From: Aeromicrobium massiliense JC14
GTDB taxonomy: Bacteria; Actinomycetota; Actinomycetes; Propionibacteriales; Nocardioidaceae
DNA: 64,000 nucleotides
Direction of reading: 5' to 3'
Assembly: GCF_000312105.1 (NCBI RefSeq)
Contig: NZ_HE978637.1
Coordinates: forward strand, 248,001-312,000
Under the pieces are notes generated by a model that was not told the DNA's origin, did not search any database, and saw nothing but the letters and a program-made list of their open reading frames with translations. Below are positions 32,677 to 40,801 of the stretch, piece by piece (the first letter of the stretch is position 1; each line of letters starts with the position of its first letter). A program made the position numbers and the translations under genes.

Positions 32677-33084
32677 GTGGAACCCCTGGTGGACGTCCGA
32701 GAGACGCCGTTGAGCCTCGACGAGGTGTACGACGCGGTCACCGACCCGACCGCCGGCGGCATCGTGCTGTTCGTCGGCACGGTGCGCGACCACGACGGTG
32801 GCAAGGGAGTGACGGCGCTCGGCTACGAGTCGCACCCGACCGCCGTGGCCCGGCTGCGCGCCGTGGTCGACGAAGTCGCTCGCGAGCCCGGCGTCGTCCG
32901 GCTCGCCGCGGTGCACCGCACCGGCGAGCTGCGCATCGGCGACCGAGCGGTCGTCGTCGCCGTCTCCGCCGCCCACCGGGCCGAGGCGTTCGCCGCCTGC
33001 CGCCTGCTGATCGACCGGCTCAAGGACGAGGTGCCCATCTGGAAGCACCAGGAGTTCGTCGACGGCGAGGCCGTCTGGGTCTGA
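32677..33084 (+). CDS. moaE: Molybdopterin synthase catalytic subunit MoaE
   Basis: A 135-residue MoaE. The family block GGIVLFVGTVRDHDGG is near residue 27, HRTG near 80, and the catalytic Lys pair is in RLKDEVPIWKHQEF (Lys116 and Lys123). It joins with MoaD to put two sulfur atoms into precursor Z. No moaD is adjacent. MoeZ, which recharges MoaD with sulfur, is in the same window, and at least two molybdoenzymes are encoded here. The GTG start is six bases after TAGGCT. Confidence 0.92.
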   Translation: MEPLVDVRETPLSLDEVYDAVTDPTAGGIVLFVGTVRDHDGGKGVTALGYESHPTAVARLRAVVDEVAREPGVVRLAAVHRTGELRIGDRAVVVAVSAAHRAEAFAACRLLIDRLKDEVPIWKHQEFVDGEAVWV

Positions 33085-33100
33085 GGTTGGCGCTTCCCCC

Positions 33101-33106
33101 TAGGGT
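33101..33106 (+). promoter_or_regulatory. -10 hexamer TAGGGT of a leaderless promoter
   Basis: Six bases before the GTG at 33113; this spacing favours 33113 over the GTG at 33107. Confidence 0.5.
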
Positions 33107-33112
33107 GTGGGC

Positions 33113-34204
33113 GTGAGCGCGCAGGAGCAGGAGCCCGAGCGCCCCGTCACGTGGAGCCGCCGCAGCCGCACGCTCACGATCGGTGGGGTCGCCCTCGTGG
33201 TGCTGACCTGCCTGGCCGCGTTCGTGCCGGTGCCCTACTCCACGATGCGGCCCGGCCCCGTGTTCAACACCCTCGGCGAGTTCGACGGACGTCCGCTCAT
33301 CGAGTTCGGCGACGGCGTCACGACCTACGACGACCCCGACGGCTCGCTCAACTTCACGACCGTCTCGGTCTCGCGGGCCTCGTCGGACGTCTCGCTGCTG
33401 GACGCGGTCAAGACCGCGCTCACGCCGGACGCCGAGGTCGTCCCGCGCGACCTGCTCTACCCCGAGGGGACGACGCAGGAGCAGTCGACGCAGGAGTCCG
33501 CCGCCCAGCTGGCCGGCTCCAAGAGCACGTCGGCCGTCGCCGCGCTGCGCGCCCTGGGCAAGGACGTGACCACCCGCGTGCTCGTCGCCTCGGTGGTCGA
33601 GGACGGGCCGGCCAAGGACGTCCTGCAGGCCGACGACCTGGTGCGGAGCATCGACGGCGTCGCGGTGGCCACGCCGCAGGAGGCGGTCGACCAGATCAGC
33701 AAGGCGAAGCCCGGCGACACGGTGACGCTCGACGTCGAGCGCGCCGGCAAGCCGCAGCAGGTCAGCGTCACGACCGTGCCGGCCGAGGACGACCCCGACC
33801 GCGCGCTGGTCGGCGTCACGCTCGGGGCCGACTACGACCTGCCGGTCGACGTCACCAACAACGTCGGCGAGGCGATCGGCGGCCCCAGCGCCGGCACGAT
33901 GTTCGCCCTCGCCATCTACGACAAGCTGACCCCCGGCTCGCTGACCGCGGGCCGCGACATCGCCGGCACCGGCACGATCGACGCCGACGGCGTGGTCGGC
34001 CCGATCGGCGGCGTCAAGCAGAAGATCGCCGGCGCGGACGAGGCGGGGGCCGAGGTCTTCCTCGTCCCGGCCGCGAACTGCGCGGAGGCGGCCGAGTCCG
34101 ACCGCGACCTCACGCTCGTGAAGGTCGAGAAGCTGACCGGCGCCATCGACGCCCTCGAGGCGCTGGCGAAGGATCCCGACGCGGAGGTGCCCACGTGCGA
34201 GTAG
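33113..34204 (+). CDS. PDZ-domain Lon-like serine protease (YlbL/Rv3194c type)
   Basis: A 363-residue membrane-anchored protease. One hydrophobic segment (about 21-41) anchors it, with the rest outside. A PDZ domain follows (VASVVEDGPAKDVLQADDLVRSIDG), then a Lon-type catalytic domain with Ser259 in GGPSAGTMF and Lys302 in GGVKQKI forming the Ser-Lys dyad. There is no ATPase domain. Substrates are unknown; the B. subtilis relative YlbL degrades a cell-division inhibitor. Its last codons overlap the next gene's start by ten bases. Confidence 0.9.
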   Translation: MSAQEQEPERPVTWSRRSRTLTIGGVALVVLTCLAAFVPVPYSTMRPGPVFNTLGEFDGRPLIEFGDGVTTYDDPDGSLNFTTVSVSRASSDVSLLDAVKTALTPDAEVVPRDLLYPEGTTQEQSTQESAAQLAGSKSTSAVAALRALGKDVTTRVLVASVVEDGPAKDVLQADDLVRSIDGVAVATPQEAVDQISKAKPGDTVTLDVERAGKPQQVSVTTVPAEDDPDRALVGVTLGADYDLPVDVTNNVGEAIGGPSAGTMFALAIYDKLTPGSLTAGRDIAGTGTIDADGVVGPIGGVKQKIAGADEAGAEVFLVPAANCAEAAESDRDLTLVKVEKLTGAIDALEALAKDPDAEVPTCE

Positions 34205-34722
34205 AGGACCTGGCGAACCTGGCTCCGGACTCCGACGTCCGCCAGGCGGCGCTCGAGGTGGAGCGGCACGTCGCCGCCGAGGGGTGGGACCAGGCGCCGC
34301 GGCTGTTCGCGCTCGTGCGCACCGCCGCGCTCGTCGCCCAGCAGCCCGAGCTCGCCGGCCAGCTCGGCGACGCGGTCTACACGCCGGTCGAGCAGGAGGG
34401 CCTGCCCGACCAGGGCTCGCTGGAGGAGTCGCTCGACGCGATCGCCTGGCCGCCGGCCGTCGACGGCTGCGCGGTGGTGGTCGAGCGCATCATGCTCCCG
34501 CCCGAGGCCGAGCAGGACGTCCCCGACGACCCGGCCGCGCTCGAGGCCTACGTGGCCGCCCACCCGGACCGCCGTGACGTGCGCATCGTGGCCGCCGTGA
34601 CCCGCGACGGACAGTCCCACACCGGCGTCCGCGGACGTCTGCCGGCCGACGACGAGCTGCTCGAAGCCCCCGACCTCGTGCCCAACCTGACCCGTGCCCT
34701 TCGGGACACGCTGGCAGACTAG
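34195..34722 (+). CDS. PPA1309-family protein, function unknown
   Basis: A 175-residue cytoplasmic acidic protein of the PPA1309 family, found in actinobacteria between the Lon-like protease and UPF0182 genes. No catalytic motif is visible. The block DAIAWPPAVDGCAVVVERIMLPP and the end LVPNLTRALRDTLAD are its most typical parts. The GTG start has a GGAGG ribosome site and overlaps the protease stop. Confidence 0.78.
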   Translation: MRVEDLANLAPDSDVRQAALEVERHVAAEGWDQAPRLFALVRTAALVAQQPELAGQLGDAVYTPVEQEGLPDQGSLEESLDAIAWPPAVDGCAVVVERIMLPPEAEQDVPDDPAALEAYVAAHPDRRDVRIVAAVTRDGQSHTGVRGRLPADDELLEAPDLVPNLTRALRDTLAD

Positions 34723-34752
34723 GTACTGCGTGACCCCTGACCCAGGAGAACT

Positions 34753-37674
34753 GTGAGCAATCCGTTCGGCACACCACGTCAACAGCCACGCGCCCCGCGT
34801 CCCGGCAACAGCCGCCGCGTGCTCGTGCCCACCCTGATCACGCTCGCAGCCCTGCTGATCCTGGGCTCGGTCTTCACCAGCGTCTGGACCGACCGGCTGT
34901 GGTTCAAGTCCGTCGGGTACTCCGACGTCTTCCGGACGGTGCTCGGCACCCGCGTGCTGCTGTTCGCGGTGCTCGGCCTGCTGTTCGGCCTGTTCGTCCT
35001 GGCCAACATCGTCGTGGCGTACCGGACGCGTCCGGAGTTCGTCAGCGTCCGGCGTGACGACCCGGCCACGCGCTACCGCGCCGCGCTCACCCCGATCCTC
35101 AAGCCCGTGCTCGCGGTGCTCACCGTCGTCCTGGTCGCGTTCGCCGGCTCGGTTGCCGCCGGGCAGTGGGACACGTTCCAGATGTGGCGCAAGGGCGGCT
35201 CGTTCGGCCAGAAGGACGCCCAGTTCGGCAAGGACGTCGGGTTCTACGTCTTCGACTACCCGTGGTTCCGCTTCCTGCTGAGCTACGGCTTCGCGCTGAT
35301 CGTGGTCACCGTGCTGCTGGTCGCGTTCGTCCACTACGTCTACGGCGGCATCAAGCTGGCCGGCAAGGGCACGCGCTTCTCGCGCGCCGCCCAGGTGCAC
35401 CTGGCCGTGCTGTTCGGCCTCGGCGTGCTGCTGCGTGCGGGCTCGTACTACTTCGACCGCTACGACCTGGTCATCAACGGCTCGGGCTACGTCGACGGCG
35501 CCGGCTACACCGACGTCCACGCGCGCATCCCGAGCAAGAACATCCTCATCGCCGTGGCGATCGTCTGCGCGATCCTGTTCTTCGCCACGATCGTCATCCG
35601 CTCGTGGACGCTGCCCGTCCTGAGCCTGGGCCTGCTGCTGGTGACGTCGATCCTCATCGGCGGCATCTGGCCGGCGATCATGCAGTCCTTCCAGGTGCGC
35701 CCGTCGCAGCCGGACAAGGAGGGGCCGTACATCGAACGCAACATCGAGGCGACGAGAGACGCCTACGACGTGGCCGACACCGAGGTCACGAACTACTCGG
35801 CCAAGACGAACCTGTCGAACCAGGACCTCACGCAGACGGCCGAGTCGCGCACGTCCGCGCGGCTCATCGACCCGACGCTCGTCTCGCCGGCGTTCGAGCA
35901 GCTGCAGCAGGTGCGCGGCTACTACACGATGCCCGACACGCTCGACGTCGACCGCTACAAGCTGGGCGACGACTCGATCGCGAGCGACGTCATCATCGCC
36001 GCGCGCGAGGTCGACCTGAACGGCCTGCAGGACACCCAGCGCAACTGGGCGAACGACCACACGGTCTACACGCACGGCTACGGCGTCGTCGCGGCGCGCG
36101 GCAACCAGCGCGGCCCGAACGGCGAGCCGGTCTGGGTGGAGAAGGACATCCCGTCCTCGGGCGAGTTCGACATCCAGCAGCCGCGCATCTACTTCGGCGA
36201 GAACTCCCCGTCGTACTCGATCGTCGGACGTCCCGATGGCGCGAACCCGATCGAGGTCGACATCCCGCGCGGTGGCGGCGGCCAGCCGGCCGAGGGCGAG
36301 GAGAACGTCACCGCCAACGAGTACGAGGGCAAGGACGGCGTCAGCGTCGGCAACCTGTTCAACAAGGTGCTGTATGCGTTCAAGTTCGGCGAGCCGAACA
36401 TCGTGCTGTCGAGCCGCGTCAACGAGAACTCCAAGATCATCTACGACCGCAACCCGCGCGACCGCGTCGCGAAGGTGGCGCCGTGGCTGACCGCCGACGG
36501 CGACGCCTACCCGGCGGTCGTCGACGGGCGCATCGTGTGGGTCATCGACGCGTACACGACGTCCAACCAGTACCCGTACAGCCAGCACCGCTCGCTGGAG
36601 GAGGCGACCACCGACTCGCTCACCCAGCGGGGTGCGCAGGCGGTGCTGCCGACCGACGAGATCAACTACATGCGCAACTCGGTCAAGGCCGTGGTGGACG
36701 CGTACGACGGCACCGTCGACCTGTACGCCTGGGACGACAAGGACCCGATCCTCAAGACCTGGATGAAGGTCTTCCCCGACGCGGTGAAGCCGAAGTCGGA
36801 GATCTCGCCCGAGCTGCTGCAGCACCTGCGCTACCCGGTCGACCTGTTCAAGGTGCAGCGCGACGTGCTGACGCGGTACCACGTGACCGACCAGTCGACG
36901 TTCTACGAGGACGGCGAGCGCTGGAAGACGTCCGAGGACCCGACGAACAAGGTCACCAAGCAGCCGCCGTACTACCTGACGACGAGCAACCCGAACCAGC
37001 CCGACCCGCGGTTCTCGCTGACGTCGGTGTTCCTGCCGAACAACCGGCAGAACCTGGCGGCGTTCGTGTCGGTGAACTCCGAGACCACGGACACCGAGGA
37101 CTACGGGAAGATGACGATCCTGCAGCTCCCGAGCGAGACGCAGATCCCCGGTCCGAGCCAGGTGGCGAACGACTTCCAGACCGACCCGGCCGTCACCCAG
37201 GCGCTGCTGCCGTTCGAGCAGTCCGAGGAGGCCACGATCCGTCGCGGCAACCTGCTGACGCTGCCGGTCGGCGACGGCCTGCTGTACGTGCAGCCGGTCT
37301 ACATCCAGCGCTCCAACGCCGAGGGCTCGTACCCGGTGCTGCAGTTCGTGATCGCCTCGTTCGGTGACGGCGTCGGCTTCGGCCAGACGCTGGACCAGGC
37401 GTTGCGCGCGGCGCTCGGCCTGGAGCCGGGCGATGCCGGCAACACCGAGCCCGGTGGTGACGCCGACGACGGTAGCGACGCGGGCGACGGCGGCGAGACC
37501 CCGGCGACGCCGAACACGGACGCGACCGCCAGCCAGCTGCTGGACCAGGCGTCGCGCGAGTATGCGGCGGCCCAGCAGGCGCTGGAGGCCGGTGACCTGG
37601 CCGAGTACCAGAAGCGCATCGACAACGTCGGACGCCTGGTCGGCCTGGCCCGCGACGCGGTCGAGGGAAGCTAG
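34753..37674 (+). CDS. UPF0182 family membrane protein
   Basis: A 973-residue protein with seven hydrophobic segments in its first 320 residues and a very large extracytoplasmic part, ending in an acidic Gly/Asp-rich linker and a final helical segment (ASQLLDQASREYAAAQQALEAG). This is the UPF0182 (Rv3193c-like) family, universal in actinobacteria but without an assigned function. The GTG start has a CAGGAGAA ribosome site. It lies 30 bp after the PPA1309 gene and may be in one unit with it. Confidence 0.92.
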   Translation: MSNPFGTPRQQPRAPRPGNSRRVLVPTLITLAALLILGSVFTSVWTDRLWFKSVGYSDVFRTVLGTRVLLFAVLGLLFGLFVLANIVVAYRTRPEFVSVRRDDPATRYRAALTPILKPVLAVLTVVLVAFAGSVAAGQWDTFQMWRKGGSFGQKDAQFGKDVGFYVFDYPWFRFLLSYGFALIVVTVLLVAFVHYVYGGIKLAGKGTRFSRAAQVHLAVLFGLGVLLRAGSYYFDRYDLVINGSGYVDGAGYTDVHARIPSKNILIAVAIVCAILFFATIVIRSWTLPVLSLGLLLVTSILIGGIWPAIMQSFQVRPSQPDKEGPYIERNIEATRDAYDVADTEVTNYSAKTNLSNQDLTQTAESRTSARLIDPTLVSPAFEQLQQVRGYYTMPDTLDVDRYKLGDDSIASDVIIAAREVDLNGLQDTQRNWANDHTVYTHGYGVVAARGNQRGPNGEPVWVEKDIPSSGEFDIQQPRIYFGENSPSYSIVGRPDGANPIEVDIPRGGGGQPAEGEENVTANEYEGKDGVSVGNLFNKVLYAFKFGEPNIVLSSRVNENSKIIYDRNPRDRVAKVAPWLTADGDAYPAVVDGRIVWVIDAYTTSNQYPYSQHRSLEEATTDSLTQRGAQAVLPTDEINYMRNSVKAVVDAYDGTVDLYAWDDKDPILKTWMKVFPDAVKPKSEISPELLQHLRYPVDLFKVQRDVLTRYHVTDQSTFYEDGERWKTSEDPTNKVTKQPPYYLTTSNPNQPDPRFSLTSVFLPNNRQNLAAFVSVNSETTDTEDYGKMTILQLPSETQIPGPSQVANDFQTDPAVTQALLPFEQSEEATIRRGNLLTLPVGDGLLYVQPVYIQRSNAEGSYPVLQFVIASFGDGVGFGQTLDQALRAALGLEPGDAGNTEPGGDADDGSDAGDGGETPATPNTDATASQLLDQASREYAAAQQALEAGDLAEYQKRIDNVGRLVGLARDAVEGS

Positions 37675-37679
37675 CGCTC

Positions 37680-38747
37680 ATGAGGACGAGGGCGGGCGTC
37701 GTGGCAGCAGCCACGGCGCTCGCCCTCGCTCTGTCCGGGTGCACCTCGGGGGAGTCGGACCCCGTCGAAGGGACGCCGACCTCGGAAGCCAGCCCCACGC
37801 TTCCTGAGCCTGTCGAAGGGAGCCCCTCTGCGACGCCCTCGCCCACCCCGACGGCTGAGCCTGTCGAAACCCCCGTCGACACCTCCCAGCCCGACATCAC
37901 GTCCTACTTCGACAAGCGCTTCACGGGTGGCGACCTGCGCCTCGGCCGCATCCACGAGCGCCAGGCCACCTACACGTCCCGCAACGTCACCTTCCGCAGC
38001 GAGGGGCTGACGATCTCGGGCGTCCTGAACGTCCCGCGCGGCCGTGGCCCGTTCCCGGCCGTCGTGCTCGTCCACGGCTACATCCCGCCGGACTCGTACG
38101 AGCAGGGCCAGGGCATGACCCGCGAGCGCGGCTACCTCGCCGACCAGGGCTTCATCGCGCTCCACGTGGACCTGCGGGGCCACGCCGCGTCCGACGACGA
38201 CCCACGGCTGTTCCGCGGCTTCCGGCACGGCTACGCCGCCGACGCGATCAACGCCGTCCACGCGCTGCGCGAGACGACGGACGTCCCGGTCGACGACGAC
38301 CGCATCGCCCTGGCCGGACGTTCGATGGGCGGGGGAGTGGTGCTCCAGGCGCTGGAGATGGCGCCGGGCCTCGTCGGCGCCGGCGTGGTGTTCTCGGGCG
38401 TCTCGAGCCTGGAGGCCGACCAGTGGGCCCAGTACGGCGACGGCGGCTCGGGCTTCTGGAGCTACGCCGAGCGCCGCTGGGGCACGCCGGACGAGAACCC
38501 GGAGCCGTACCTGCGCGCGTCCACCCGCCCGCACCTGGGCCGCATCACCGAGCCGCTGCTGATGCACCACGGCACCCTCGACGACCAGACCCCGCCCCGC
38601 TGGGCCCGCGCCACCCACCGCGCCGCCAAGCAGGCCGGCGTCGATGTGACCCTGCGTTGGTACGAGGGCGAGGGACACGCCTTCGGCCCCCAGTTCCCCG
38701 ACGCCATGGCGCGGACCGTGCGCTTCTTGGAGCGTGAGCTCGGCTGA
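37680..38747 (+). CDS. Lipoprotein alpha/beta hydrolase (S9/dienelactone-hydrolase-like)
   Basis: A 355-residue lipoprotein. The signal peptide ends in the lipobox ALSGC (Cys21). A low-complexity linker of Pro, Glu, Ser and Thr (residues about 25-75) is partly coded by copies of the dispersed repeat, giving PEPVEG-like units. The catalytic domain has LVHGYIP, GRSMGGG (nucleophile Ser), an Asp in HGTLDDQTPP and His in GEGHAFGP. It probably hydrolyses a peptide or ester outside the membrane; the substrate is unknown. It starts six bases after the UPF0182 stop. Confidence 0.85.
   Translation: MRTRAGVVAAATALALALSGCTSGESDPVEGTPTSEASPTLPEPVEGSPSATPSPTPTAEPVETPVDTSQPDITSYFDKRFTGGDLRLGRIHERQATYTSRNVTFRSEGLTISGVLNVPRGRGPFPAVVLVHGYIPPDSYEQGQGMTRERGYLADQGFIALHVDLRGHAASDDDPRLFRGFRHGYAADAINAVHALRETTDVPVDDDRIALAGRSMGGGVVLQALEMAPGLVGAGVVFSGVSSLEADQWAQYGDGGSGFWSYAERRWGTPDENPEPYLRASTRPHLGRITEPLLMHHGTLDDQTPPRWARATHRAAKQAGVDVTLRWYEGEGHAFGPQFPDAMARTVRFLERELG
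37758..37869 (+). repeat. Three in-frame copies of the dispersed GAGCCTGTCGAAGGG repeat
   Basis: Copies at about 37758-37773 (GACCCCGTCGAAGGGA), 37801-37821 (full copy) and 37852-37869 (partial). All are read in the same frame as Pro-Val-Glu-Gly/Thr within the lipoprotein linker. Confidence 0.8.
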
Positions 38748-38752
38748 GCAGC

Positions 38753-38862
38753 GGACTCATAATCCTTGGGCGCCAGCACGCTCCCTGAGCCTGCCGAAGG
38801 GACGTCCGCTACCCGCTCCCCGAGCTTGTCGAGGGGGACGGCCCCCGCAGGACTCATAATCC
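38753..38862 (+). repeat. Repeat-rich spacer upstream of the tRNA gene
   Basis: GGACTCATAATCC occurs at 38753-38765 and 38850-38862. Between them are two copies of the dispersed repeat, 38781-38802 (CTGAGCCTGCCGAAGGGA) and 38816-38838 (CCGAGCTTGTCGAGGGGG). No gene is seen. Confidence 0.75.
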
Positions 38863-38912
38863 CTAGTCACGACCGCTCCGTGCCCCCATCGAACAGATCA
38901 CACCACCCCGAT

Positions 38913-38941
38913 TTGGCTCGCCAGACGCCCCCTGCTAACGT
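38913..38941 (+). promoter_or_regulatory. Promoter of tRNA-fMet
   Basis: TTGGCT (-35) and TAACGT (-10) with a 17-bp spacer, 12 bp before the tRNA 5' end. Confidence 0.6.
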
Positions 38942-38953
38942 TGTCTTCAGCGA

Positions 38954-39030
38954 CGCGGGGTGGAGCAGCTCGGTAGCTCGCTGGGCTCATAACCCAGAGG
39001 TCACAGGTTCAAATCCTGTCCCCGCTACCA
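38954..39030 (+). tRNA. tRNA-Met (initiator, CAT)
   Basis: A complete 77-base tRNA with coded CCA. The anticodon arm reads CTGGGCTCATAACCCAG: the three G-C pairs next to the loop mark an initiator tRNA, and the first acceptor pair is mismatched, as expected. The T arm is GGTTCAAATCC. Its 3' 42 bases are duplicated at 43874-43915, so it served as the attachment site of the element that follows. Confidence 0.96.
38989..39030 (+). other. attL: 42-bp direct repeat, left copy (within tRNA-fMet)
   Basis: The 42 bases from ATAACCCAGAGG to the CCA end match 43874-43915 exactly; flanking bases differ. The integrated element rebuilt the tRNA, so the gene stays intact on this side. Confidence 0.9.
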
Positions 39031-39034
39031 ATGA

Positions 39035-39076
39035 AGGTCCCTGATCAGCAGAGATGCCGGTCAGGGACCTTTTTCT
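39035..39076 (+). terminator. Rho-independent terminator brought in by the element
   Basis: AGGTCCCTGA pairs with TCAGGGACCT across a 16-base loop and is followed by TTTTTCTT. It ends tRNA transcription in place of the original hairpin now at 43919. Confidence 0.8.
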
Positions 39077-39261
39077 TGCGATGGCGGATCGATCTAGTTG
39101 ACCTGTTGTCGACTGGTTGATGTCTGCGAGATGCGGTCAACGCCTCAGCGGGCCGCGCCTTCGTTCGAGGCGGAGGTGGACGAGCGTCGCACCGTTTCGT
39201 CGCGGGCAACCGGGACGGACGAGCGCGATCTCGCACGACCACGTCCGCCGACAGGTGTCGG

Positions 39262-39390
39262 ATGCAACCAGCGGCAGCCGCGCCGGCGAGAACCGTGTGG
39301 GGGCCGCGCTTGAACTCCATCCGCGAGCACGTGGCCGAGGAGATGGGCATGACCTTGGAGCTGCAGCGGAAGTGGGACAAAGCCGACTGA
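39262..39390 (+). pseudogene. Possible gene remnant or small ORF
   Basis: A frame ending in LNSIREHVAEEMGMTLELQRKWDKAD looks like genuine helical protein, but the residues before it are Ala/Arg-rich and unlike coding sequence, and a stop lies at 39118. It could be the 3' end of a lost gene (for example a DNA-binding or recombinase gene) or a 42-residue ORF from the ATG at 39262. I do not recognise it. Confidence 0.3.
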
Positions 39391-39621
39391 CCTGAGTCGA
39401 CGTGGCCTTGGGCGCGGACGGACTTGAGCAGCTCGCGACGCTGGCGCAACTGACCTGGGGTAGGTCGCCGGGAACGTCGGAGGCCCCTAGCTGACACTTC
39501 CGGGCGAACGGGTGAATGGCGGGGACTCGTGATAGACCTGCGGATTCCGCAACGGCGACACGGCGTGCGCTCTAAAGTCAGGGTGTCCGCATAGGGACGC
39601 CGAACCTCCCACGAGGTGGTT

Positions 39622-39637
39622 CTCAACCGACGTTGAG
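39622..39637. promoter_or_regulatory. Inverted repeat CTCAAC-N4-GTTGAG, candidate operator
   Basis: A perfect 6-bp palindrome with a 4-bp centre, ten bases before the leader ORF of the ABC-3C operon. Confidence 0.35.
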
Positions 39638-39647
39638 CTAGACGAGG

Positions 39648-39713
39648 ATGTACGTGAAGAAGGCTGTCGACGGTCGACGCATAAGCCCCTCGTTGGCGGA
39701 GCCTGGGCGGTGA
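39648..39713 (+). CDS. Putative 21-residue leader peptide
   Basis: ATG at 39648 codes MYVKKAVDGRRISPSLAEPGR and stops with a TGA that overlaps the GTG start of the nuclease gene (GTGA). GACGAGG lies just upstream. The overlap suggests translational coupling or a uORF that limits expression of the toxic effector; it may also be chance. Confidence 0.3.
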   Translation: MYVKKAVDGRRISPSLAEPGR

Positions 39714-40801
39714 CGACCAACGTCTCGCTCATCGACTTTCGTGTCCATTTCCTCAGGACCGGCAGTGACGAAGGTGGTCGCGTCGACTTTCAAAGGATGC
39801 TGTCCGCGCTCATCGGGCAGGTGCATCCGTCGGCAACTGAGATTCGGCCTGCTCCTGGCGATTGGGGCATCGACATTCTCGTCGGCAGCCTGGTCGACAA
39901 GGTGTCGATCTGGCAGTCGAAGTACTTCTACACCGACATCGGCGACTCGCAGAAAGCCCAGATTCGTGACTCGTTCGCTTCGGCGATGAAGAACGCCGCG
40001 AAGGAGGGATACACCGTCGAGACGTGGGTGTTGTGCGTGGCTTGTGAGTTGAGCGCTCCTGAACGGAAGTGGTGGGACGGGAAGAAGCGCGGGTGGGAGA
40101 GGGACAACCCCGGCTTGAACATCGAGTTGTGGGACGCCCCCGTTCTGCGCCGCAAGCTGCTTGCGCCTGAGTCTGCTGGCGTGGCCCAAGCGTTCTACCC
40201 GGGCTACGGCCCGCCGCCCTCCTCGTCCGTGTCGACGATGACGGTTCCGCCTGTTGCGCCCGCGGCGGAAGCCCCGCGGTACGAGTCGGCGTTGTTCGTG
40301 CGACAGCTGACCACTGCTGGCATCTACGAGCTCGATGGTCAGCGGGCCGCGTACTTCAACGCTGACCTGGTGGTGCGTGATGTCGAAGCGCGAGCCGTGC
40401 CCGCGGAGCTCGCGGCCGTTGAGGAGATTGACCAGACACTGGTCGGGCTGTGGGAGGACTCGGTTGCTGACCCGGAGTCATCGCCGACTGTCGAGAACTA
40501 TGAAAACTCCGCACGCAAGCTCTACTCGACGGTGATGAGCAAGACGCTCGATCACGCCCCGCCGACGACTCTCCCGGTCGGCAAGGTGCACCTGCGTGGC
40601 TTCATGCACCGGGTCGTGGAGGACTCTCGTGCCGGCTGGGTTCACGACTGGCGCGACGTAGCCCGCCAGCACGCTGAGGAGCAGACGAAAGCGGAGCAGA
40701 CGACCGCGGCCGTTGATGAAGCGCGCGAGTCCGAGGCGTCCGTTTCAGTGGTCACCGAACCGCCGCCGCTGTCACCTGACGAGGAAGGGGAGGGCGTGTG
40801 A
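39710..40801 (+). CDS. ABC-3C system effector: Mrr-like PD-(D/E)XK nuclease fused to C-terminal ABC-3C domain
   Basis: A 363-residue protein. The N-terminal part (about 15-150) has the pattern GDWGID (Asp51, Asp55), then a hydrophobic strand ending WQSKYF (Gln69, Lys71), which fits the D...QxK active site of Mrr-type restriction nucleases. A Pro/Ser linker near 165-185 leads to a C-terminal helical domain (about 190-310) of the type found in ABC three-component proteins, and a charged tail. I infer that it cuts DNA when released or activated by the ATPase. It leads a tight operon: its stop overlaps the next start (GTGA). The GTG start overlaps the end of a 21-codon ORF. Composition is lower in GC than the flanks. 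Confidence 0.78.
   Translation: MTTNVSLIDFRVHFLRTGSDEGGRVDFQRMLSALIGQVHPSATEIRPAPGDWGIDILVGSLVDKVSIWQSKYFYTDIGDSQKAQIRDSFASAMKNAAKEGYTVETWVLCVACELSAPERKWWDGKKRGWERDNPGLNIELWDAPVLRRKLLAPESAGVAQAFYPGYGPPPSSSVSTMTVPPVAPAAEAPRYESALFVRQLTTAGIYELDGQRAAYFNADLVVRDVEARAVPAELAAVEEIDQTLVGLWEDSVADPESSPTVENYENSARKLYSTVMSKTLDHAPPTTLPVGKVHLRGFMHRVVEDSRAGWVHDWRDVARQHAEEQTKAEQTTAAVDEARESEASVSVVTEPPPLSPDEEGEGV

Noticed and set aside
33916-36882. 988-codon open frame on the minus strand, opposite the UPF0182 gene
   Set aside because: Antisense shadow of a high-GC gene: composition is Arg/Val/Asp/His-rich with no domain, and the plus-strand protein is clearly real.
39045-39626. 193-codon minus-strand frame in the left part of the tRNA island
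   Set aside because: Arg/Ser/Pro-rich, crosses the tRNA terminator region, has no recognisable domain or ribosome site.
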